Assembly (NCBI GenBank): GCA_964411985.1
Contig: CAYPNF010000003.1
Span: 186,001-250,000, forward strand
DNA: 64,000 bases
Reading direction: 5' to 3'
Origin: CAYPNF01 sp964411985
Lineage (GTDB): Bacteria; Verrucomicrobiota; Verrucomicrobiia; Limisphaerales; J093
The translations under genes and the position numbers were made by a program. Positions 49,400-57,119 of this stretch are shown piece after piece; positions within the stretch are counted from its first letter, which is position 1, and each line of letters starts with the position of its first letter. Under the pieces are notes generated by a model. The model saw only the letters and a program-made list of their open reading frames with translations, was not told the DNA's origin and did no database searches.

Positions 49400-50524
49400 C
49401 TACGCCGATCCCAGATCCACCCAGCGCTGCACTGCAGCCGACTCCACCACCGCGTCCATGACCGCTTGAACAGCGGCGCCCTCGTGGAAACTCGGGACGC
49501 ACGGGCGCTGGTTGAGGATGGCGTCCACAAACTCGAAGATCTGGTCGTAGCGAAACGTCACCAGTGGGTCGCCCTGACTCACGTCTCGGCTGCTGCCTGG
49601 CCAGCGCCAGAATTCCTGGGGAACTTGGATCGTCTCCAGACCGGGTCCTCCCACCTTGCCAGTCTGAAGCTGGTTCCACGCCCCCGTGGTGAACACAAAG
49701 GATCGTTCGGTGCCATTGATCTCCACCAAGTCGAGGCTGCGCCAGCTCTCGTTGCGGCCGCTGGCAAGTTTGCTGCTCTCCAGAACGCCGGAGGCTCCGT
49801 TGCGAAACTCAGCGAGGATCGCCACCCAGTCGTCCAGATCACTGGGTGCCCCACCCCGTTCTCGGTGGATGATCTTGGTGTTCGCCACCAACCGCTGGAT
49901 AGGGCCGACCAGGGAACACGCAAAATCGATCCGGTGGGAGAGCATGTCACCCAGTTCTCCGGTACCCGCCAAGGCCTTCACCTGTCGCCAGCCCAGATTG
50001 CGCGTCCCCCAGTCCTGGAGCCGACAGGACCGGTAGTGGTAGGGTTGTCCCAAATCCCCCCGGCGCACCAAGTGCGCCAAGTAGCGCATCGCCGGGACAA
50101 AACGATACGTGAACGCGGTCATGTGCTGTACCCCTGCCAAGTCCGCAGCCTCGGCCATCCGCCGGGCGTCAGTCGCGTTCATGGCGATGGGCTTCTCGCA
50201 GAGCACGCGCTTGCCTTGTGCAATGGCAGCCAGCGCGATCGGAGCGTGAGTCACGTTGGGCGTTGCCAGGATGATGGCGTCCACATCCTCCCTTTTCACG
50301 ATCTCCTCGTAAGAGGTCGAGGCCACCATCACGCCCGTCTCCCGCTTCGCCCTCTCTAACGACACCGGGTCACTGTCGCAAAGCGCGACGAGCTTGGCGT
50401 TGGGGCACAGGGCGATCCCTGGGAAGTGGTTCTGGCGGGAGATTCCGCCGCAACCGATGACGCCGATGCGGACGGTATCTCCGGTGAACGGTTTCAGGCT
50501 GGATTGGGAAGGAGAGGTTGCCAT
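49400..50524 (-). CDS. Gfo/Idh/MocA-family oxidoreductase (second copy)
   Basis: A 374-residue cytosolic NAD(P)-dependent enzyme without signal peptide. Rossmann motif RIGVIGCGGISRQNHFPGIA at 20-39, ATPNVTHAPIALAAIAQGKR, and the EKP catalytic Lys in VLCEKPIAMNATDAR. The C-terminal domain has GELGDMLSHRIDFACSLVGP, including the His typically in the active site. Substrate likely a sugar or inositol, unidentified. The upstream gene on the same strand is a paralogue, but a strong terminator lies between them. Confidence 0.9.
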   Translation of the reverse strand: MATSPSQSSLKPFTGDTVRIGVIGCGGISRQNHFPGIALCPNAKLVALCDSDPVSLERAKRETGVMVASTSYEEIVKREDVDAIILATPNVTHAPIALAAIAQGKRVLCEKPIAMNATDARRMAEAADLAGVQHMTAFTYRFVPAMRYLAHLVRRGDLGQPYHYRSCRLQDWGTRNLGWRQVKALAGTGELGDMLSHRIDFACSLVGPIQRLVANTKIIHRERGGAPSDLDDWVAILAEFRNGASGVLESSKLASGRNESWRSLDLVEINGTERSFVFTTGAWNQLQTGKVGGPGLETIQVPQEFWRWPGSSRDVSQGDPLVTFRYDQIFEFVDAILNQRPCVPSFHEGAAVQAVMDAVVESAAVQRWVDLGSA

Positions 50525-50535
50525 GCCTCAATCCT

Positions 50536-50569
50536 AAACAAAAAGGCCAGCCTCGTCGAGGCCGGCCTT
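50536..50569 (-). terminator. Rho-independent terminator of the 50590-51780 oxidoreductase
   Basis: On the minus strand AAGGCCGGCCTC pairs with GAGGCTGGCCTT (12 bp, one mismatch) around loop GAC, followed by TTTTTGTTT. It is 20 bp past the stop of the upstream oxidoreductase gene and directly precedes the next one. Confidence 0.85.
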
Positions 50570-50589
50570 GTCGTTCCATTTCGAAAAAC

Positions 50590-51780
50590 CTAGATCTTCT
50601 TGGGCATGGCCACCCATGCGCCCTTCTTCGCACTGCTCTTAAGGCAGGTTTCGATGAAGGCGATGCCGGTCCAACCATCGTCGACGCTGGCATACTTCGA
50701 ACCGTCACAGGCAAACTTGTCGCCAGCTTGCCAGAGGCGGATGTCGTTCTCAAAGCAGCGATGCAGGCGTGCATAAGCATCGTGGAAGGCTTCGGGATGC
50801 CCGGAAGGAATGGTGGGCTCGGCCATGAGGTCGGCCGGAACGTCCTTGGGCAGGAAACCATCGCCCGGAGTCACTGCAGCGCGCCAGTAGACGCGATCAG
50901 GCTGGTTGGCGAGATGGATGGTGATACTCTCGGGAGCTTCCTGGCTCCAGCGGAGCGTGCCCTTCGTACCACAAATCTGGATGCCGAGATCGTTCTTATG
51001 GCCGATGCAAATCTGCGAGGCGCGCACCAAGGCTTTGGCACCGTTGCTCAGTTTGCAGTAGATCGTGAAATGATCGTCCAGCATCCGGCCTTCAACGAAT
51101 GTTTCCAACTGCGCGGAGACCTGGGTCACGTCGAGCCCGGTCACATAACGCAATTGCATCAGGGCGTGCGTGCCAATGTCGCCGCCGCAGCCCGATCCGC
51201 CGGCCATCTTGGGGTTCGTGCGCCAGGCGGCCTGCTGCTGGCCCGTGGCTTCGAGCTTGGTGGCGAGCCATCCTTGGAGGTAATAGGAGTCAACCCAGCG
51301 AATGTCGCCGAGGAGCCCGCTGCGCACAATGTAACGGGAGAACCGGGTGGTCCAATGTCCCAGATAGGTGTGGGCGACGCCGAAAGGAATGTTCTTTTTG
51401 CGAACCGCCTTCACCAGGTCCGTCGCTTCCTTCAGGTTGACCGTCATCGGCTTCTCACAGAAAACGGGGATGCCAGCCTTCACTGCTTTCATGGCCGGAT
51501 CATAGTGGACGTGATTCGGGGTCACGATGACGACGTAGTCCAAGCGCTGCTCCGCAGGCAGAGCGGCCTGGGCCGAGATCATCTCGTCGTAGGAGGTATA
51601 GCCCTTGATCGGATACGGCCAGTTCTCGGCTTCTTCGAGAGCGATCTTGGGATCGGGGAACAGCGCCCCCGCGGTCACGCGGCGGGTTCCGTCGAAATGG
51701 ATGGATTTCTGGTGGGGCTGCACGATGAAGGCACCTTTGCCGCCACCGATCAAACCGACATTCAGAGGTCTCTTAGGCAT
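50590..51780 (-). CDS. Gfo/Idh/MocA-family oxidoreductase (third copy)
   Basis: A 396-residue NAD(P)-dependent enzyme. I begin at the ATG of MPKRPLNVGLIGGGKGAFIV because the upstream 26 codons of the open frame have no similarity and no ribosome-binding site. Rossmann motif at 8-20, EKP Lys in PVFCEKPMTVNLKEATD. The middle region contains SGCGGDIGTHALMQLRYVTG, with the active-site His. It differs strongly from the neighbouring paralogue, so it is not a recent tandem duplication. Substrate unknown. Confidence 0.9.
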   Translation of the reverse strand: MPKRPLNVGLIGGGKGAFIVQPHQKSIHFDGTRRVTAGALFPDPKIALEEAENWPYPIKGYTSYDEMISAQAALPAEQRLDYVVIVTPNHVHYDPAMKAVKAGIPVFCEKPMTVNLKEATDLVKAVRKKNIPFGVAHTYLGHWTTRFSRYIVRSGLLGDIRWVDSYYLQGWLATKLEATGQQQAAWRTNPKMAGGSGCGGDIGTHALMQLRYVTGLDVTQVSAQLETFVEGRMLDDHFTIYCKLSNGAKALVRASQICIGHKNDLGIQICGTKGTLRWSQEAPESITIHLANQPDRVYWRAAVTPGDGFLPKDVPADLMAEPTIPSGHPEAFHDAYARLHRCFENDIRLWQAGDKFACDGSKYASVDDGWTGIAFIETCLKSSAKKGAWVAMPKKI

Positions 51781-51907
51781 AATGAGCGATTCTTTTTGCT
51801 TGGTTTCTCTAAAGTCCGTCCGGCTCTTTTCGTGGAAAAACCATGATGGTTCGACCATAAAAGACCTGGATCCGTGGGACGGAATCGTAAACCAAGACTA
51901 CTGGCGA

Positions 51908-52267
51908 TCAAGGTTTTTTCACCGCCAGGAGGTATTCCTGCACCACCTTGCCTCCCAGGATGTGTTCCTGGAGCACCCGTTCCAGCACCTCAGGTGTGCA
52001 GGAGTGGTACCAGACCCCCTCTGGATAGACCACGGCGATCGGTCCATGGGCGCAAATCCGGAGACAGTTCGCCTTGGTCCGGTGCACCACCCGCTCCGAC
52101 CCGGCCAAATGGAGCTCCTTCAACCGGCGCTTGAGGAACTCCCACGACGCCAACCCCACCCCCCGCGCACAGCACTTGTCCTCGGTAGGGTCAGCACAAA
52201 GAAGGATGTGGTGCTCGTATTCCTCAAGGGAAAACTGGCGGACAAGCGCGCTTAGATCCTGGTTCAT
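51908..52267 (-). CDS. Thioredoxin-like [2Fe-2S] ferredoxin
   Basis: A 119-residue protein starting at the ATG of MNQDLSALVRQFSLEEYEHH. The fold matches thioredoxin-like 2Fe-2S ferredoxins, with cysteine ligands in HILLCADPTEDKCC and TKANCLRICAHGP, and a family tail GVWYHSCTPEVLERVLQEH. Likely a small cytosolic electron carrier. It begins 14 bp after the CoA-binding gene, so both form a transcript. Confidence 0.88.
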   Translation of the reverse strand: MNQDLSALVRQFSLEEYEHHILLCADPTEDKCCARGVGLASWEFLKRRLKELHLAGSERVVHRTKANCLRICAHGPIAVVYPEGVWYHSCTPEVLERVLQEHILGGKVVQEYLLAVKKP

Positions 52268-52281
52268 CGTCGATGGATGGG

Positions 52282-52656
52282 TCAAAAGGACTCCGCAGAT
52301 AAGCCTGCTGCGAGGACGCTGCAAGCCTGGATGACATTGAGTCCCAACCGTTCAGCCTCCTGAACCACCTGGTCCGATTCGCTCCCAGGATTGAGCCAAA
52401 GCTCGCGGCAACCCTTCCCCGCAATTTCGGGCAGCAGAGGCAACAGAGTCTCTGGCAGGAGGTAGACAGTCACCATGTCCAAGTCACACGGGATGCTGGC
52501 TAGGTCAGCGTAAGTCTTCCACCCCTCAATCTCCGTTTCACGAGGGTTCACCGGATAGACGTCACAACCCAGCTGCGCGAAAGCCCGCACGGCCTTGTTG
52601 CCGTACTTCTGTCGGCTCTTGGATGCACCCAGAACAGCCACTCTCTTTCTACTCAT
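52282..52656 (-). CDS. Small CoA-binding (Rossmann) protein
   Basis: A 124-residue single-domain CoA-binding protein like YccU. The motif RVAVLGASKSRQKYGNKAVR carries the nucleotide loop; YPVNPRETEIEGWKTYADLA and KGCRELWLNPGSESDQVV follow, closing with VIQACSVLAAG. Such proteins bind CoA, with no known reaction. Adjacent to the 2Fe-2S ferredoxin gene. Confidence 0.9.
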   Translation of the reverse strand: MSRKRVAVLGASKSRQKYGNKAVRAFAQLGCDVYPVNPRETEIEGWKTYADLASIPCDLDMVTVYLLPETLLPLLPEIAGKGCRELWLNPGSESDQVVQEAERLGLNVIQACSVLAAGLSAESF

Positions 52657-52713
52657 TGTAATCCCTAATATCCCTCATAGTCAGGGCCATGCCACCGAAA
52701 ACCGTTCAATACC

Positions 52714-54336
52714 CTAAAGGCCAGGGTTCTCTCGAAGCAAAACGCGAACGGGACATCGCTGCGCTTCCCCCGGATTCTGTGCAAAGAGCAACCCATCCAG
52801 GTCCTTCAGGCCGACTGGGAGCGGGGTCGGGTCTGTCCTTCTGGCCATCACCACCAATTTCGCCCCAGACTGGGCTAACTGCTCGGCTGAGGCGTCCGGA
52901 CGATCCCCGTACCACGGCTGGTTCAACTCGTATGCCAGCAGCAACCCCGTGCGGACGCCCGCCACAAGCCCAGAACCAGCAACGGGGCCCGCCAACCCTT
53001 TCTCCTTGAGATCGGCCGCCAGCATCCGTGCCCACGTACCAGCATAACTGTACTCGCCGGAGAGTGCGGCGGAGAGCTTGGCCACCGGGACCACAGCAAA
53101 TAGGAGTCCCCAAAGGCAGGTGACGAGCACCCCCAGGCGCCGCGAGTTCACCTTGTTGCCCCCCCACGAAATGCAGGCCAGGCCGCCTGCAAACGTGGGA
53201 ATCACGACCGGATAGAGGTACCTCCAGTCATACTCTCCCACGACGACCGGCAGGTAGAGAGCCCCCAGGCAAACGCAAGCCAGCAGCACCTCCCCAAGAG
53301 GGCGCAACTCACCAGGAGCGCCCTTCGGGAATCCCAATACCAAGGTAAAGATCACTAGGAGCGGACCTATTCCCAAGACATCATAACTTGCCCACAGGCC
53401 CCAGATCCGCTTGATGTTCTGCGCAATTACCCCGCCTTGATGCTTCAGGTTCTCCCGGGAGGCCAATGGTGACCATCGTGCATAGTTCATCTCACTTGGG
53501 TCCTCCCACGAGGTCACGCGGCCTGGGCTTGGATGATGGAGCGTACGCATGGAGGGGTGGTAGCGAGCGTTTGGCTCAGGACCAGCCAGGGTGTGCGCGA
53601 TGGCCGCCGTAGTGGAAAAGGTAAACCGGTGATACTTCAGGGAAAGAACCGTAATCCAGGGCGCCGCAATCGCCAGCAAGAGAGCCAGTTGAAGACCGGC
53701 TCGCTGGAAGGCCAGCCTCGTCCGCCAGGTCTGTCGATAAACCGCAAGGATCAAGGACAGAACCGCGATGCCAATCCCAAAAGGCAAGGCCACCGCCTTC
53801 GTCACATAGGCCAACCCAAAGAAGCAGCCCGAAATCGCGGCATCGCGCAGGGCATGCTGATCCTCTCCTTTCAGGCCATGTGCCAAGGCAAGACTCAGCC
53901 AACCTGCCAGCAGGAGATCCGGCGTGAGGGCTTCCACCGACCAGGATACACTGGAGAGGCAAGCCAGTCCCAACCCTGCTAGGATCACCCAGGGACGCTG
54001 GTGAGCCCTGGTCAAGAGTCGGTAGCAACTGAACGCGAAAACCACCGCTGAAAACACCATCACGGAGCGCGCTGCCACGGCACCGCTCACGCCAGCCGCC
54101 AAGAGCGGGGCCATCAGCCAGCTGAGCAGCGGACCCCAATAACCGTTGACTGCCAAATCGGTGGCACCAGCAGCCCAGTACCCCGCGATACGCAGATAAG
54201 CTACACCGTCTGCGTTCAACTGATCCACGTTCCGAACCGCCACCGTGACCAGGAGAAGGAACTGCATGAGAAACAACGCCCAGATCCAGAACCGGAACCG
54301 GTTTGTTTTCTGCACGGGTTGTTCTTGCTCAGACAC
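52714..54336 (-). CDS. GT39-like integral membrane glycosyltransferase
   Basis: A 540-residue membrane protein with about 10-12 helices (WALFLMQFLLLVTVAVRNVD at the N-terminus, then VMVFSAVVFAFSCYRLL, VILAGLGLACLSSVS, LPFGIGIAVLSLILAV and more) and a soluble C-terminal domain. The first periplasmic loop has an acidic residue in QLNADGVAYLRIAG, like the catalytic Asp of GT39/GT-C enzymes that transfer sugars from polyprenyl phosphate. A distant paralogue occurs at 60865-62619 in the polysaccharide cluster. Donor and acceptor unknown. Confidence 0.75.
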   Translation of the reverse strand: MSEQEQPVQKTNRFRFWIWALFLMQFLLLVTVAVRNVDQLNADGVAYLRIAGYWAAGATDLAVNGYWGPLLSWLMAPLLAAGVSGAVAARSVMVFSAVVFAFSCYRLLTRAHQRPWVILAGLGLACLSSVSWSVEALTPDLLLAGWLSLALAHGLKGEDQHALRDAAISGCFFGLAYVTKAVALPFGIGIAVLSLILAVYRQTWRTRLAFQRAGLQLALLLAIAAPWITVLSLKYHRFTFSTTAAIAHTLAGPEPNARYHPSMRTLHHPSPGRVTSWEDPSEMNYARWSPLASRENLKHQGGVIAQNIKRIWGLWASYDVLGIGPLLVIFTLVLGFPKGAPGELRPLGEVLLACVCLGALYLPVVVGEYDWRYLYPVVIPTFAGGLACISWGGNKVNSRRLGVLVTCLWGLLFAVVPVAKLSAALSGEYSYAGTWARMLAADLKEKGLAGPVAGSGLVAGVRTGLLLAYELNQPWYGDRPDASAEQLAQSGAKLVVMARRTDPTPLPVGLKDLDGLLFAQNPGEAQRCPVRVLLRENPGL

Positions 54337-54455
54337 AAAAAGAGGGTAGCGCGACGCCCTGAGAATCGCACCAGGAATCTCCGGGCAGGAAGGAGGAAAG
54401 ACCGCAAACTTGCCGGTTGACTAGCTGCCAAGTTCGGCCGAATCTCACGCCGTTT

Positions 54456-56015
54456 ATGGCTAAGATCCAATGCGCCCTACTCTCCGTTTCTGACAAAACT
54501 GGTCTCGTTGCTTTCGCAAAAACTCTCGCGGAAGCAGGAGTCGAACTCCTCTCGACAGGAGGAACTGCAAAGGCACTGCGTGATGCCGGCTTGGCGGTGA
54601 AAGACGTCAGCGAGTTCACCGGTTTTCCAGAAATGCTCGACGGGCGGGTCAAAACCCTTCATCCCAAAGTGCACGGTGGCCTCCTCTACATCAGAGGAAA
54701 TGCGCACCACGAGGCCGCAGTTCAACAGCATGGCATCCAAGCGATTGATCTCGTGGTCGTAAACCTTTACCCCTTCGAAAGAACCGTAGCTAAGCCGGAT
54801 GTGTCGCTGGAAGAAGCCATTGAGAACATCGACATCGGAGGGCCCTCCATGCTGAGGAGTGCTGCCAAAAACCACACCTCGGTGACTGTCATTACCGATC
54901 CCGCTGATTACGAAGAAGCCACCTCCCAGATCCGAACCTCAGGCGAAACCACCTTGGAGTTCCGTCGACGCCTTGCCGCGAAAGTCTACGCTCGCACTGG
55001 AGCTTACGACGCCGCAATTGCCTCCCACCTGGGGAAGGTCTTTGCCGATCAGACAGGGGCTGCGGCGACGGCTCCCTCCAATTTGACAATTAGCGCTCCT
55101 CTGGCCCAACCGCTGCGATACGGCGAAAACCCTCACCAAAAGGCAGCGCTGTACGGCCGGTTTGGCGACTATTTCACTCAGCTCCACGGAAAGGAACTGT
55201 CGTACAACAACATCCTTGACCTCACAGCAGCCGCTTCCCTGATCGCGGAGTTCAACGGCGAAGCTCCCACCCTGGCTATCCTCAAGCATACGAACCCGTG
55301 CGGCGTGGGCCAGGCCGCCAGCCTCAAGGAAGCATGGATCAAGGCTTTTGCGACCGATAGGCAAGCTCCCTTTGGCGGAATCATCGCTGTCAACCGCCCC
55401 ATGGATGGCCCCTGTGCCGAGGCCATCGCAGAGATCTTCAGCGAAGTGATTGTGGCCCCGGAGTTCGATGCGGACGCCTTGGCGGTGCTGCAGAAGAAGA
55501 AGAATCTTCGGTTGCTGCGCATCCTGAAAAACCCCGCCACCACCGCCCCTTGGGACATCCGCAGCGTAGGGGCCGAATCCTTCCTGTGGCAGGAGCGCGA
55601 TCTCAAGCGAACGACGCTTTCTGACCTAAAATTCGTGAGCCAGCGCCACCCTTCGGAGGACGAAAACCAGGCCATGATCTTCGGATGGAAGATCGTGAAG
55701 CACTTGAAGTCCAATGCCATCGTTTACGTGGCCAAAGATCGCACCTTGGGCGTAGGAGCCGGCCAGATGAGCCGGGTGGACTCCAGCAAAATTGCTGTCT
55801 GGAAAGCCAAGGAAGCGGGGCTCTCGCTCGCGGGAAGCGTGATTTGCAGCGACGCGTTTTTCCCATTCGCGGACGGCCTGATTGCCGCCGCCGAGGCAGG
55901 CGCCACCGCAGCTATCCAACCGGGCGGATCGGTCCGGGACGCGGAAGTGATTGCGGCGGCAGACGTAAGGAACGTGGCCATGGCCTTCACCGGCACCCGC
56001 CATTTCCGCCATTAA
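54456..56015 (+). CDS. purH: Bifunctional AICAR formyltransferase / IMP cyclohydrolase
   Basis: A 519-residue enzyme for the last two steps of purine synthesis, AICAR to FAICAR to IMP. I start at the ATG of MAKIQCALLSVSDKTGLVAF. The N-terminal MGS-like cyclohydrolase domain has VELLSTGGTAKALRDAGLAV and MLDGRVKTLHPKVHGGLL. The C-terminal transformylase has LRYGENPHQKAALYG, the catalytic Lys-His in LAILKHTNPCGVG, TLGVGAGQMSRVDS and the tail DAFFPFADGLIAAAEAGATA, IQPGGSVRDAEVIAAAD. Length is that of the bacterial family. Its TAA stop interlocks with the stop of the convergent FHA gene (TTAA shared). Confidence 0.98.
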   Translation: MAKIQCALLSVSDKTGLVAFAKTLAEAGVELLSTGGTAKALRDAGLAVKDVSEFTGFPEMLDGRVKTLHPKVHGGLLYIRGNAHHEAAVQQHGIQAIDLVVVNLYPFERTVAKPDVSLEEAIENIDIGGPSMLRSAAKNHTSVTVITDPADYEEATSQIRTSGETTLEFRRRLAAKVYARTGAYDAAIASHLGKVFADQTGAAATAPSNLTISAPLAQPLRYGENPHQKAALYGRFGDYFTQLHGKELSYNNILDLTAAASLIAEFNGEAPTLAILKHTNPCGVGQAASLKEAWIKAFATDRQAPFGGIIAVNRPMDGPCAEAIAEIFSEVIVAPEFDADALAVLQKKKNLRLLRILKNPATTAPWDIRSVGAESFLWQERDLKRTTLSDLKFVSQRHPSEDENQAMIFGWKIVKHLKSNAIVYVAKDRTLGVGAGQMSRVDSSKIAVWKAKEAGLSLAGSVICSDAFFPFADGLIAAAEAGATAAIQPGGSVRDAEVIAAADVRNVAMAFTGTRHFRH

Positions 56016-56404
56016 GGGCGAAGCAACCACCAAACCAGGCCAGCCTGCACCAGCACCGCAGCCCCAAGGCTCAGCCAGGTGGTGATCTCCCGAAAAGCCA
56101 GACCATATTGCTGAACGGGACTGAGCCAGAATTGCAGGCGCACCTCTCCCAACTCGAGGAGGTCGCCGTTGTGCAACACAGCTTGGGCCACACGGACTCC
56201 GTTCACGAGAGTCAATGCTTCCGCTTTGGAAGTAAGTTCCGCAAAACCGTCGGCGTTCAGGCGGATCTCCAGATGGTCACCCCAGACTCCTCCCCCCTCC
56301 AAGCGAAGCTCGGCGTCCGGGGCACGCCCTATCCGAAAAGGAAAATGGCGGGCTAGCGTTTCCGCCCCCGCCATTTTGCCCGAAAGCACTCGGAACTGGA
56401 ACAT
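56012..56404 (-). CDS. FHA-domain membrane protein
   Basis: A 130-residue protein beginning at the ATG of MFQFRVLSGKMAGAETLARH. The forkhead-associated fold spans about 1-95: FPFRIGRAPDAELRLEGGGV, WGDHLEIRLNADGFAEL, TLVNGVRVAQAVLHNGDLLE, LGEVRLQFW, with the GR and N-G signatures. A single C-terminal helix (LSLGAAVLVQAGLVWWLLRP) anchors it in the membrane. FHA domains bind phosphothreonine peptides, so it could read a kinase signal in exopolysaccharide production. It starts 2 bp after the Wza-like gene and ends overlapping the purH stop. Confidence 0.85.
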   Translation of the reverse strand: MFQFRVLSGKMAGAETLARHFPFRIGRAPDAELRLEGGGVWGDHLEIRLNADGFAELTSKAEALTLVNGVRVAQAVLHNGDLLELGEVRLQFWLSPVQQYGLAFREITTWLSLGAAVLVQAGLVWWLLRP

Positions 56405-56406
56405 GA

Positions 56407-57081
56407 TTACCAGCGCTTGTGCACAAAGATCGAGTCGCCGGGATACAAGGGTAGATCCAACTTCGGATCCTTCCTCGCCTTCTCGCAATCCACCAGGATC
56501 ACCGTCTTATCGCTCCGGGTCAGCTCCACCCTGCGACGACTGCCAAAGTCGCTGAAATCCCCAGCAACGCTGATTGCCTTGAGTACGGTCATCTCGCCAG
56601 CATAAGGATAACGTCCTGGCTGCCGCACGTATCCTCGGACATAGAAGACCCGTTCCTCCGTCTTCACCCCCACCGTGAGACGAACGTAGTATTTGGGAAC
56701 ATAGGCCTTTTGGATCTCGACCTCCAAATCGCCCGCCTTTTTGCCTGCCGCGGTGATGACCACCCCCAGCGGAAGTGTGATGGTGCCGTCTTCCCTGATA
56801 CGCTGCTCTGTCGCCGTCGGCGGCGTGGGGATGTCGCTAAACGAAACGGTGATCTTGTCACCCACGCTTAAGTCATCGATGCCCGTGGCTTTCTCCTGCA
56901 GGATGGATTTGCCCCCAGCCTGGGAAGCATCCCCGTCCCCTGACTTGGTCGGCTCTGGCGGAGGCACCGTGCGGGAGGTAGCGGTGGCGTCCCCGGACTG
57001 ACAACCCGCGAGAAGCAGGATCGTGGCAAACAACACCCCACTGACAACTATCGATTTCAATCTCATTCCGAAACGAATCAT
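56407..57081 (-). CDS. Wza-like polysaccharide export lipoprotein
   Basis: A 224-residue outer-membrane export protein with lipobox LFATILLLAGC near residue 27. After a Pro/Ser-rich linker, the Poly_export domain (about 68-150) has IDDLSVGDKITVSFSDI, RIREDGTITLPLGVV and VEIQKAYVPKYYVRLTVGV. One SLBB-like beta-grasp follows (YVRGYVRQPGRYPYAGEM, LPLYPGDSIFVHKRW). It is shorter than E. coli Wza (about 380 aa) and lacks the C-terminal helix, so the barrel protein upstream in the operon may supply the pore. Confidence 0.9.
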   Translation of the reverse strand: MIRFGMRLKSIVVSGVLFATILLLAGCQSGDATATSRTVPPPEPTKSGDGDASQAGGKSILQEKATGIDDLSVGDKITVSFSDIPTPPTATEQRIREDGTITLPLGVVITAAGKKAGDLEVEIQKAYVPKYYVRLTVGVKTEERVFYVRGYVRQPGRYPYAGEMTVLKAISVAGDFSDFGSRRRVELTRSDKTVILVDCEKARKDPKLDLPLYPGDSIFVHKRW

Positions 57082-57119
57082 GGTTAGGAATCCTTAATCG
57101 CAGCCATTGCCCAAGGCAA

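Noticed and set aside
50590..51858. Longer start for the third Gfo/Idh/MocA protein
   Set aside because: The extra 26 codons lack similarity and a ribosome-binding site; the Rossmann fold begins properly at the chosen ATG.
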